Below, piece after piece: positions 17,633 through 24,594 of a DNA stretch of 64,000 nucleotides. Location of the stretch: contig NZ_JADWYI010000001.1 in NCBI RefSeq assembly GCF_016904885.1, positions 8,117,224-8,181,223 on the forward strand, in the 5' to 3' direction. This DNA comes from Archangium primigenium (lineage in GTDB: Bacteria; Myxococcota; Myxococcia; Myxococcales; Myxococcaceae). Below the pieces are notes generated by a model. It saw nothing but the letters and a program-made list of their open reading frames with translations. It searched no databases and was not told where the DNA came from. The position numbers were made by a program, and so were the translations under genes. Every line of letters begins with the position of its first letter. Position 1 is the first letter of the stretch.

Positions 17633-17968
17633 ATGACCCCCCACGAGATCTTCCTGCTCATCGGCCGGCGGGGCGAGGTGTTGTGGAGCGACGCCTCCGA
17701 CAGCCCCGTGTTCCTGCCGGACTCCCGTGAGCGCTGGGAGGCCCTCTGGCGCCTGCGCGCGGACGTGGAGGAGATCGCCCACACCCATCCGCTCGGCCCC
17801 CTGGCGTTCAGCGCCGAGGACGAGACGACGATGGAGGCGATCCTCCTGGCGCTCGGGCGGCCCGTGCGCTTCTGCGTGGTGGCGCCGGACGGCGTGCTCC
17901 GGCGCGAGCACGGACGGGACATCCGCCTCACGGAAGAGCCCGCCTGGGTGGCGGCGCTGCGCGCCTAG
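17633..17968 (+). CDS. JAB/MPN+ (JAMM) metallopeptidase, deubiquitinase-like
   Basis: A 111-residue protein with the complete zinc motif of JAMM peptidases: His50-x-His52-x7-Ser60-x2-Asp63 (HTHPLGPLAFSAED). A Glu upstream (Glu15 or Glu5) could complete the catalytic set, and a following strand reads RFCVVAPDGVLRR. Prokaryotic JAB proteins of this size cleave after the C-terminal Gly of ubiquitin-like proteins or remove Cys from sulfur-carrier proteins such as CysO. The gene follows the vWA gene and an unknown gene with almost no spacing. A beta-grasp-like protein and an E1-like enzyme lie 4.3 kb downstream on the same strand. Its stop codon shares the palindrome ctag with the stop of the convergent glucosidase gene. 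Confidence 0.82.
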   Translation: MTPHEIFLLIGRRGEVLWSDASDSPVFLPDSRERWEALWRLRADVEEIAHTHPLGPLAFSAEDETTMEAILLALGRPVRFCVVAPDGVLRREHGRDIRLTEEPAWVAALRA

Positions 17969-20367
17969 AAGCGGACCTCCAGCCGCGTCCAGTCCGCCGC
18001 GACGTCCACCAGCAGCACCCCATCGACGAAGCGGTGCTCCCGCCCGCCGCTCAGCTCCCGCGGCTCGGGCAGGCCGTACAGGCACAGCGTCTCCTTCTCG
18101 CGCGACACGGGCAGGGCGCCCTCCGTGCTCCGCTCCAGGACGAAGCGGTCCGCCGTCTTGTCGCCGCGCAGCCGCGTGATGCGGGAGGCGCCGTAGCCCT
18201 CGCCCGCGTCCTCGTACAACTGGCCCTCCACCTGGGGGCCCACGTGGATGTGCCAGGTCAGGTGCGTCCAGTTGGCCGAGGTGGTGTGGAGCGCCGGCTC
18301 GGTGAGGGCGAGCACCCCGCCCTCGCGCAGCCACATGGGCACCGTGCCCAGGGGCGTCTCGGCGAGCACGTGCCGCGGGCCCTCGACGGGCGCTCCCGTC
18401 TGGCCGAGGTCGAAGAACGGCAGCCACCGGCCCTCGGGCAGGTACACGTGCCGACGCGAGCGGCCCTGGCGCACCACCGGCGCCACGAGCAGGTCCCGCC
18501 CGAAGAAGAACGCGTCGTCCATGCGCAGCGCCTCGCGGTCACCCGGCGCGTACATGACGAGCGGGCGCAGCGCGGGCAGGCCCTCCTGGGAGGACTCCCA
18601 CATGAGCGAGTAGAGCGTGGGCAAGAGCCGGTAGCGGCGCTCCAGCCACTCGCGGGCGAGTCCCAGACAGGCCTCCCCGAAGCGCCACGGCTCCTGGTAG
18701 GGCGTGCCCTTGGCGGAGTGGTTGCGCATGAGCGGGTAGAAGGTCCCCAGCTGCATCCAGCGCACGAACAGCTCTCCGCTCGCGCGGCCCATGAAGCCCG
18801 GAATGTCCGCGCCGGTGAAGGACACGCCGGACAGGCCCAGGCCCAGCATCATCGGAATGGACAGCTCCAGGTGCGACCAGTAGCTGGAGTTGTCGCCCGT
18901 CCACACGGCCGAGTAGCGCTGGATGCCGGCGAAGCCCGCGCGCGTCAGCAGGAAGGGCCGCTTCTCGGGCGCGAGTCGGCGCAGGCCCTCGAAGGCCGCG
19001 CGCGCCATGCCGAGCGCGTACACGTTGTGCACCTCCAGGTGACGCTTGTCCCCGTGCCGCGCGTCGTGCGGCAGCGTGGGCCCCTCCACCTTGTCCTTGT
19101 CCAGCGCCGGCGCGGAGTTGATGTGGAAGGTCTCGTGGGCGTTGACGAGCCGGAAGCACGCGGGCTCGTTCATGTCGTTCCAGAAGCCGGCGATGCCCGC
19201 CTCCACGAAGGGCCGGTGCAGGCCGCCCCACCACGTGCGCACGCTCTCGCGCGAAAAGTCCGGGAACACCGCGGGCTTGGGCCACACCTCCCCCACCAGC
19301 ACGCTGCCCCGGTCGTTGCGCACCAGGTGGTCGCCCGCGACCGCCTCCTCGTAGACGCGGTAGCCCGCCTCCTGCTTCACGCCCGGGTCGATGATGGGGA
19401 CGAGCTTCACGCCCAGCTGGGCGGCCTCGCTCACCAGGCCCGCCGGGTCCGGATAGCGCGCCTTGTCCCACGTCCAGACCTTGTAGCCCTCCATGTAGTC
19501 GATATCGAGGTACACGCAGTCCAGCGGCAGGCCGCGCGAGCGGTAGCCGTGGATGACGGCGCGGATCTCCTCCGCGTTCTCGTAGCCCCAGCGCGACTGC
19601 TGCGCGCCCAGGCTCCAGAGCGGCGGCAGCGCCTGGCGTCCGGTGAGCGCGGTGTAGCGGCGCACGACGTCCTCGGGACGCGGGCCCACGAAGAGGTAGA
19701 CGTCCAGCTCGGGGCCCGTGGACTCCCAGCGCACCAGCGAGGGCTCCTCGGACGCGACGTCCACCTCCATGCGCCACGACTCGTCGACGAACAGGCCCCA
19801 GGCCACGCCCTCGCGCAGGCCGATACTGACGGGAATGGACTGGTAGAGCGGATCCGTGTCCGGGTGGTGCGGCACCACGTCCGTGTTCCAGAAGGTGAAG
19901 CGCATGCCGCGCTTGTCGAGCGCGCCCACCTTCTCGCCAAAGCCCAGCCACGCCTCGTCCGCGGGCGAGTGCAGCGCGAACCGGGAGCGGTAGCGCGTCA
20001 CCGGGTAGTCCGGCATCGCCTCGCCCGAGAAGCCCTCGCAGCGCGACAGCTCGCGCCCGGAGGCATCCCGCAGGCACCACGTGCCCTGGTCCAGCCGCAC
20101 CTCCACGGACAGCTCCGCGGTGCCCACCACCACCACGTTCGACCCGGGCTCGTGGCCGAAGGTCAACGGGCGCTGACCCTCCTCCACCACCGCGAAGGAG
20201 TGCTTGGCGGGCAGCTGCCGGGTCCCGTGCGCGCGAAAGGAATGCACGAAGGTGGGCAGGTGGCGCAGGCGCAGCACGCCGGGCAGGGGGCTGCGGACTT
20301 CCAGCGCGGAGCGCGCCCCCCAGAAAGTGACACGGTTCGGTTCGATGGACAGGTCGTCGAAGCGCAT
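17965..20367 (-). CDS. GH31 family alpha-glucosidase-like glycoside hydrolase
   Basis: An 800-residue protein with the standard GH31 layout: an N-terminal beta-sandwich, a TIM barrel and C-terminal beta domains. The nucleophile Asp lies in the family signature GFWNDMNEP, and further barrel motifs are VYLDIDYMEGYKVWTWD, GVSFTGADIPGFMG with the acid/base region, and FVRWMQLGTFYPLMRNHS. GH31 enzymes of this type remove alpha-linked glucose (or xylose) from oligosaccharides. There is no signal peptide, so it is likely cytosolic and may work on glycogen- or trehalose-derived sugars. ATG 20367 is used; an in-frame GTG at 20388 would add seven residues. It lies 77 bases after the DUF2231 gene on the same strand and interrupts the putative Ubl gene set. 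Confidence 0.92.
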   Translation of the reverse strand: MRFDDLSIEPNRVTFWGARSALEVRSPLPGVLRLRHLPTFVHSFRAHGTRQLPAKHSFAVVEEGQRPLTFGHEPGSNVVVVGTAELSVEVRLDQGTWCLRDASGRELSRCEGFSGEAMPDYPVTRYRSRFALHSPADEAWLGFGEKVGALDKRGMRFTFWNTDVVPHHPDTDPLYQSIPVSIGLREGVAWGLFVDESWRMEVDVASEEPSLVRWESTGPELDVYLFVGPRPEDVVRRYTALTGRQALPPLWSLGAQQSRWGYENAEEIRAVIHGYRSRGLPLDCVYLDIDYMEGYKVWTWDKARYPDPAGLVSEAAQLGVKLVPIIDPGVKQEAGYRVYEEAVAGDHLVRNDRGSVLVGEVWPKPAVFPDFSRESVRTWWGGLHRPFVEAGIAGFWNDMNEPACFRLVNAHETFHINSAPALDKDKVEGPTLPHDARHGDKRHLEVHNVYALGMARAAFEGLRRLAPEKRPFLLTRAGFAGIQRYSAVWTGDNSSYWSHLELSIPMMLGLGLSGVSFTGADIPGFMGRASGELFVRWMQLGTFYPLMRNHSAKGTPYQEPWRFGEACLGLAREWLERRYRLLPTLYSLMWESSQEGLPALRPLVMYAPGDREALRMDDAFFFGRDLLVAPVVRQGRSRRHVYLPEGRWLPFFDLGQTGAPVEGPRHVLAETPLGTVPMWLREGGVLALTEPALHTTSANWTHLTWHIHVGPQVEGQLYEDAGEGYGASRITRLRGDKTADRFVLERSTEGALPVSREKETLCLYGLPEPRELSGGREHRFVDGVLLVDVAADWTRLEVRF

Positions 20368-20444
20368 AGGGCCGCGGAGCCTAAGCACCGCGACCCGTTC
20401 CGAGACAATCCTTCCGTTGTCCGCGTCGTTATCCGTCCGGAGTG

Positions 20445-21107
20445 CTACATCGGACGCGGTTCGAACCCGAACGGCGCCGGATCGGCGGGCACCCGGGGCT
20501 CGACCGCCTTCTCGATCGAGGTGAAGCCGAAGGCCCGGGGCTCGATGCGCTCACGGCCCGAGAAGACCTGGCGCGCGCGACCCACCAACCAGCGCAGACC
20601 CCGCACCGCGTCCCGAGCGATGCGCCGGGGCGCCTCCCGCGACATCAGGGGCGGGCTGCGCTGCTCGATCTCCACCCGGCCCATGGTCAGCCCGTTGACG
20701 CCCACGCCCTCGGAGTACACCAGCTCTCCACCGAGCCACGCGCTGTAGCCCACGAGCGCGAGCGAGCCCAGGCCCATCATCCCCGAGGCCCATGAGGCAC
20801 GGTGGCCCGTGCGCCAGGCGGCGACGCCGATCGCGCCCAGGACGATGACGGCATTGGCGAAGCCGTGCAGGAAGATCATGTCGCGCGTCTTCGGCGTGTC
20901 GGCCTTCACCTCCTGCGAGGCGGCCAGCCCGGCGATCCCCGCCACCACGCCGCCCGCGGCGGTGCTCCACCACAGGATGCGGGCCGTCTTGTCCAGGGTC
21001 CGTCCCCCGGAGAACGCCGCCGCCACGTCGATGGCCACCGCCGAGGGCAGCAGCGTCAAGGGGGCGTGGATCAACATCGGATGAAGTTCCTGAACCCGCA
21101 TCTTCAT
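20445..21107 (-). CDS. DUF2231-type membrane protein
   Basis: A 220-residue integral membrane protein with about four transmembrane helices in the first 150 residues: HPMLIHAPLTLLPSAVAID, WSTAAGGVVAGIAGLAASQ, FLHGFANAVIVLGAIGVAAW and GMMGLGSLALVGYSAWLGGE. The H-P-M-L-I-H-A-P start and the W-L-G-G-E-L-V-Y end of the last helix are typical for DUF2231. The cytosolic tail of about 70 residues is basic and ends Pro-rich. The start at ATG 21107 is supported by GAGGAGG at 7 bases; longer frames upstream are unlikely. The molecular role of the family is not known to me; it is often near heme or redox genes, which is not the case here. Confidence 0.8.
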   Translation of the reverse strand: MKMRVQELHPMLIHAPLTLLPSAVAIDVAAAFSGGRTLDKTARILWWSTAAGGVVAGIAGLAASQEVKADTPKTRDMIFLHGFANAVIVLGAIGVAAWRTGHRASWASGMMGLGSLALVGYSAWLGGELVYSEGVGVNGLTMGRVEIEQRSPPLMSREAPRRIARDAVRGLRWLVGRARQVFSGRERIEPRAFGFTSIEKAVEPRVPADPAPFGFEPRPM

Positions 21108-21271
21108 GGACAATCCTCCTCGTCCCGAGAAGCTTGGGGCGGAGGCGTCCCCGGACAACCCGCCTCACGGGCAACCCACGGGCCGAGGCCCCCGTCCGGG
21201 CAGCGAGGGAGTGAGCCCGGCGCCCATGGGACGGCCCTTGCCAGCCGCTCGGGTCGTGACATGGTCCGCGC

Positions 21272-22204
21272 ATGCGACTCGCCCGTCTGCTCACCCTGTC
21301 GGCGCTGTCCCTCGCGACACCCGCCCTCGCCGCGCCTCCCGCCAAGCCCAAGCCACCCGCCATGACCGCTCCCGCCCCGACGACCCCCTCCTCCCTGGAA
21401 GCCGAGACCCGCGCCTGGCACCAGAAGCGTCTGGCCAACCTCACCTCCGAGGAGGGCTGGCTGTCCCTGGTGGGCCTGTTCTGGTTGCAGGAAGGCGACA
21501 ACCGTCTGGGCTCGGGCGAGGACAACGACTTCGTCTTCCCCGCCGGCACGCCCGCGCGCATCGGCACGCTGACGCGCCAGGGCACCCAGGTGACGTTCAC
21601 GCCCGCCGCCGGCGTCTCCCTCACGAAGGGCGGCCAGCCCTTCACGGGCGGCGCGGTGGGCACCGGCGAGGGCCCCGCGGACACGCTCGGGCTCGGCGCG
21701 CTGCGCTTCTACCTCATCCCCCGGGGCGACAAGCTGGGCCTGCGGGTGAAGAACCCCGAGGCCCCGGCGCGCAAGCAGTTCCATGGCATCCCCACGTGGC
21801 CGGTCGACGCCGCCTGGCGCATCGAGGGCCGCTTCGAGCCCTCCCCCACCCCGAAGAAGCTGGCGGTGCCCACGGTGCTCGGCACGGTGGAGGACATGGA
21901 CTCGCCGGGCACGCTCGTGTTCCAGGTCCAGGGACAGGAGTACCGGTTGGACCCCGTGCTGGAGTCGCCCACCGGGCCCTTCTTCGTCATCTTCGGGGAC
22001 CAGACCAACCGCGATGCCTCCTACGGGGCGGGCCGCTTCCTCTACGTGGACCCGCCGAAGGATGGCCGCGTGGTCCTCGACTTCAACCGCGCCTACAACC
22101 CGCCCTGCGCCTTCTCGCCCTACGCGACGTGCCCGCTGCCGCCCGCGCAGAACCGGCTGAAGCTGCGCGTGGAGGCGGGCGAGAAGCGCTACGGCGACCA
22201 CTGA
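21272..22204 (+). CDS. Secreted DUF1684 family protein
   Basis: A 310-residue protein with a cleavable signal peptide (MRLARLLTLSALSLATPALA-AP) and a Pro/Ala linker. The DUF1684 signature is very clear: GWLSLVGLFWLQEGDNRLGS near residue 65, and the C-terminal block FGDQTNRDASYGAGRFLYVD, DFNRAYNPPCAFSPYATCPL and NRLKLRVEAGEKRY. The function of the family is unknown to me; the invariant N-P-P-C-A-F and C-P-L-P motifs suggest a structural disulfide or a metal-free binding pocket. It is exported, so its position 48 bases before the Ubl-like gene need not mean common function. The first ATG is used. Confidence 0.88.
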   Translation: MRLARLLTLSALSLATPALAAPPAKPKPPAMTAPAPTTPSSLEAETRAWHQKRLANLTSEEGWLSLVGLFWLQEGDNRLGSGEDNDFVFPAGTPARIGTLTRQGTQVTFTPAAGVSLTKGGQPFTGGAVGTGEGPADTLGLGALRFYLIPRGDKLGLRVKNPEAPARKQFHGIPTWPVDAAWRIEGRFEPSPTPKKLAVPTVLGTVEDMDSPGTLVFQVQGQEYRLDPVLESPTGPFFVIFGDQTNRDASYGAGRFLYVDPPKDGRVVLDFNRAYNPPCAFSPYATCPLPPAQNRLKLRVEAGEKRYGDH

Positions 22205-22252
22205 GCCCAGGCGGTGGTGTCAGGGCGCCCGTCCCCGGACCGTCTCCGGGGC

Positions 22253-22468
22253 ATGGCGACCTTGAACATCACCTACAACGGCCTGTCCTCGGATGTGCCG
22301 CTCGAGTCGGATGGCCCGCTGGCGGACGCGGACGTGCGGCGCATCGCGGCGGAGCTGCTCGGGCTCGCGCGCGCGGACACCTTCCAGCACTACGTGGTGG
22401 ACCGCTTCCCCGGTCCCCGGGGCGAGGAGCGCATCTACCTGCGCCCCAAGGTCCCCTTCGGCGCCTGA
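22253..22468 (+). CDS. Small beta-grasp (ubiquitin-like) candidate protein
   Basis: A 71-residue protein directly upstream (12-base gap) of an E1-like gene. The pattern fits a beta-grasp fold: strand LNITYNG, strand DVPLESD, a helix (DADVRRIAAELLGLA), strand QHYVVDRF, a Gly-rich turn (PGPRGEE) and strand RIYLRPKVPFGA. Length and order agree with ubiquitin-like modifiers and with the multi-ubiquitin type domains of bacteria. The C-terminus is F-G-A instead of Gly-Gly. If it is conjugated, the JAMM peptidase at 17.6 kb could trim Ala71 and expose Gly70. The Ubl identity rests on pattern, size and neighbourhood and is not proven; it could also be a regulatory subunit of the E1-like enzyme. Confidence 0.6.
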   Translation: MATLNITYNGLSSDVPLESDGPLADADVRRIAAELLGLARADTFQHYVVDRFPGPRGEERIYLRPKVPFGA

Positions 22469-22480
22469 GGAGCCCACCCC

Positions 22481-23059
22481 ATGCGCATCCTCTTCTGTGG
22501 CGTGGGCGCGGTGGGCTCCACGGCGGCGGTGCTGTGCCGCAACCTGGAGGCCACGCTCGTCTTCATCGACTTCGACCGCGTCGAGTCGCGCAACCTCCTG
22601 GCCCAGGCCTACGTGAAGCCCTCGGTGGGCCGCAACAAGGCCGAGGCGCTCAAGCTCCAGCTGCTCAACCTGTACGGCGTGAAGGCCGAGGCCGTGGGCG
22701 TGCGGCTCACGCGCGACAACGTGGCGGCGCTCTGCCAGGGCGCGGACCTGCTCGTGGACGGCTTCGACAACCAGGCGAGCCGCCACGTGCTCAGCGCGTT
22801 CGCGCGGGAGAAAGGCCTGCCCCTGGTGCACGGCGCGCTCGCGGCGGACGGCACCTTCGGCCTGGTGCGCTGGGAGGAGCGCTTCGTGGCGGACGCCGAG
22901 GACACGGCGGGTCAGGCCACCTGCGAGGGCGGCGAGCACCTGCCGCTCATCGGCCAGCTCGCGGCCACGCTCGCCCGGGCGATCCAGGACTTCGTGAAGC
23001 ACGGCGCGCGCCGCGATGCCCTGGTGGGACTCGCGGCGGTGACGCCCACGACGGCGTGA
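22481..23059 (+). CDS. ThiF/E1-like adenylyltransferase, short form
   Basis: A 192-residue Rossmann protein of the ThiF/MoeB/E1 superfamily. Visible motifs are the nucleotide loop G7-V-G9-A-V-G12, Asp30/Asp32 in VFIDFDRVESRN, Asn38, Lys53 after VGRNKAEAL, and Asp93/Asp96 (LLVDGFDNQASRHVLSAFA). The C-terminal ATCEGGEHLPLIGQLAATLA corresponds to the Cys-x3-G-x-x-x-x-x-I-G helix of MoeB, so Cys148 is a candidate catalytic cysteine. The Arg of the usual N-L-x-R-Q motif is Ala41, which may reduce or alter adenylation. The Cys4 zinc site of MoeB and a rhodanese tail are absent. Expected chemistry is adenylation of a C-terminal Gly, and the 71-residue protein just upstream is the obvious partner. 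Confidence 0.8.
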   Translation: MRILFCGVGAVGSTAAVLCRNLEATLVFIDFDRVESRNLLAQAYVKPSVGRNKAEALKLQLLNLYGVKAEAVGVRLTRDNVAALCQGADLLVDGFDNQASRHVLSAFAREKGLPLVHGALAADGTFGLVRWEERFVADAEDTAGQATCEGGEHLPLIGQLAATLARAIQDFVKHGARRDALVGLAAVTPTTA

Positions 23060-23060
23060 C

Positions 23061-23291
23061 TCAGCGCGCCGCTTCCTTGGAGCCCACCACGGTCATGTTC
23101 ATGCCGATCTGCACCGACACGGGCTTGCCATCCACGGTGACGGTCGTCTTGCCGTTGATGTACCAGCCGAAGGAACCCGTCGAGAACGACTTCACCTCGG
23201 CGAGCATCTCCTGGCCGTTGATGCTGACCTTCAGCGGCTCGGCCTTCTCGAGGAACTGCGCAAGGGACACGGGGCAAGGGGACTTGGCCAT
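23061..23291 (-). CDS. Small conserved-looking protein of unknown function
   Basis: A 76-residue protein that ends one base after the stop of the convergent E1-like gene. It starts MAKSPCPVSLAQFLEKAEPL and then alternates short strands: KVSINGQEM, FSTGSFGWYINGKTTVTVDG and VSVQIGMNMTVVGSKE. This suggests a small all-beta fold. There is no signal peptide, membrane segment or catalytic motif. I do not know a function. The regular codon use and the well-formed beta pattern argue for a real gene. Its position between the E1-like gene and the graspetide genes may be accidental. Confidence 0.6.
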   Translation of the reverse strand: MAKSPCPVSLAQFLEKAEPLKVSINGQEMLAEVKSFSTGSFGWYINGKTTVTVDGKPVSVQIGMNMTVVGSKEAAR

Positions 23292-23353
23292 GGGGCGGGG
23301 AGCCTAGCACCGGGGGCTCGCGCCCGGCCACGGTTTCACGCCCCGCGCGTGCG

Positions 23354-24271
23354 TCACCCGGAGGATGGCCAGGGGCTCTCCGGAAGGAAGCCGGACCGGG
23401 GAAGCGGGGCCGACAGGGCCTCGGCCAGGGCCTCGGAGATGGGCAGCCCCAGGTCCCGCTCGAGCATGCCCCACTCCCCGCCGGGGTTGACCTCGAGGAA
23501 GACGCAGCGTCCCTCGGGGGTGACGATGAAGTCCGCGGCGGCGCAGACGAGCCCCAGCGCCGCCACCAGGCGCACGAGCCGTCCGGCCACCGCCGAGGGC
23601 AGCACCCCGTGCGTCCAGGGACGCGCCTCGGGGCCCGCCGCGGAGCACGAGGCCTCCACGGCACCCGTGAAGCAGCGCGCCCCCACCACCGCGACCCGCA
23701 GCGCGTACGCCGTGTCCAGCCGCTCCTGGAACACTAAGGGGCCATGGCGCAGGTCGGCCAGGTGCTCGAAAGGCGAGTCCCCGCCCAGGAACGGGCTCGT
23801 GGGCGTGAGCCTCTTGGCCACCATCCGGCCCTGGACCTCCTCGAAGAAGGCGCGCACCCGGGCCGGATCGTTGGTCACCACGGTGCGGGGCACCTCCAGT
23901 CCCAGCTGGCGGGCCAGGCGCAATTGGCGGGCCGTGTTCTCCGCCGCCGCGTCCGCCTCCAAGGGGTTGATGAAGCGGCAGCCCGCGGCCGCCAAGCCGT
24001 CCAGGGCCCCCTCCAGCCGGAGCGGGGGCCGTCGGCGCAGCCACACCGCGTGCACCTGCCAGGCATGCACCGCTCCGGCGGGCGTGTGCAGCACCACGTC
24101 CTCGCCCGAGGGCCCCAGCACCGAGGTCAGCGCCCAGCGGGAAGGAACGCCCTCCACGTCGATGCGCACGGGGCGGGCCCCCCGGCGCGACACGGCCGCC
24201 GCGACCCGGTCCACGCTGAAGGGGTCCGCGTCGTGGGTGAGCAACAGGACGGTGTCGCGCGAGGAGCCCAT
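23354..24271 (-). CDS. ATP-grasp peptide ligase of the MvdD/MdnC graspetide type
   Basis: A 305-residue ATP-grasp enzyme. The N-terminus (VLLLTHDADPFSVDRVAAAV and VRIDVEGVPSRWAL) matches the pre-ATP-grasp domain of graspetide macrocyclases such as MvdD. The Mg/ATP-binding end is AADFIVTPEGRCVFLEVNPG followed by GEWGMLERDLGLPIS, the N-P-G-G-x-W-x-x-x-E form typical for the group. ATG 24271 is chosen because the core fold starts there; ATG 24325 would overlap the precursor gene. Just upstream (16 bases) lies a 27-codon gene whose product has the leader motif recognised by these ligases. Expected reaction: ATP-dependent ester or amide bonds between Asp/Glu and Ser/Thr/Lys side chains of the precursor. 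No GNAT acetyltransferase or transporter is nearby. Confidence 0.83.
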   Translation of the reverse strand: MGSSRDTVLLLTHDADPFSVDRVAAAVSRRGARPVRIDVEGVPSRWALTSVLGPSGEDVVLHTPAGAVHAWQVHAVWLRRRPPLRLEGALDGLAAAGCRFINPLEADAAAENTARQLRLARQLGLEVPRTVVTNDPARVRAFFEEVQGRMVAKRLTPTSPFLGGDSPFEHLADLRHGPLVFQERLDTAYALRVAVVGARCFTGAVEASCSAAGPEARPWTHGVLPSAVAGRLVRLVAALGLVCAAADFIVTPEGRCVFLEVNPGGEWGMLERDLGLPISEALAEALSAPLPRSGFLPESPWPSSG

Positions 24272-24287
24272 ACCCGACCGGCGCCGG

Positions 24288-24371
24288 TCAGACCCCCGCG
24301 TCGCGGTCCGAGGGATGCTGTTCATCGAGCAGACGCGCGAAGAACGGTCTGGGCTCGGGGGGCGTCGTCAT
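24288..24371 (-). CDS. Miniature graspetide (microviridin-like) precursor peptide
   Basis: A 27-residue peptide read from ATG 24371 behind a perfect AGGAGG site at 6 bases. It contains R-P-F-F-A-R-L-L-D-E-Q at residues 8-18, which matches the P-F-F-A-R-F-L leader helix that microviridin ligases recognise. Only nine residues follow (HPSDRDAGV); they keep the P-S-D of the microviridin core (Y-P-S-D) but have no Thr and no Lys, and Ser22 is the only hydroxyl donor there. The ATP-grasp ligase gene starts 16 bases after the stop. The gene is very short, and its reality rests on the strong ribosome site, the motif and the ligase. It may be a leader without core, or a one-ring peptide. Confidence 0.75.
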   Translation of the reverse strand: MTTPPEPRPFFARLLDEQHPSDRDAGV

Positions 24372-24377
24372 GGGCTG

Positions 24378-24383
24378 CCTCCT
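24378..24383 (-). promoter_or_regulatory. Strong ribosome binding site of the graspetide precursor
   Basis: AGGAGG on the minus strand, 6 bases before ATG 24371. It decides the start of the 27-codon gene and supports its translation. Confidence 0.8.
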
Positions 24384-24594
24384 GACTGGGGCGTGGGGGT
24401 GGAGATGACCGCCCGACCTATGTACGAGCCGCCTCTCCTCCGGGGGAAGTCCGGGGGCCACCGACCCCGCCCGCTGGTGAACGGCGCGCCGGGAAGTGGG
24501 GAATGCGCGACGGGAGGCCCACCCGAAGTCGCGAATGGAAATGAACGGAGGCGGGGGCCTAGAGTGAGGCCCCGTCCGCGAGGCACGCCCGACC

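Noticed and set aside
20455-20475. A tRNA T-arm-like sequence (ggttcgaaccc)
   Set aside because: The flanks do not form an acceptor, D or anticodon arm, and the bases code the end of the DUF2231 protein.
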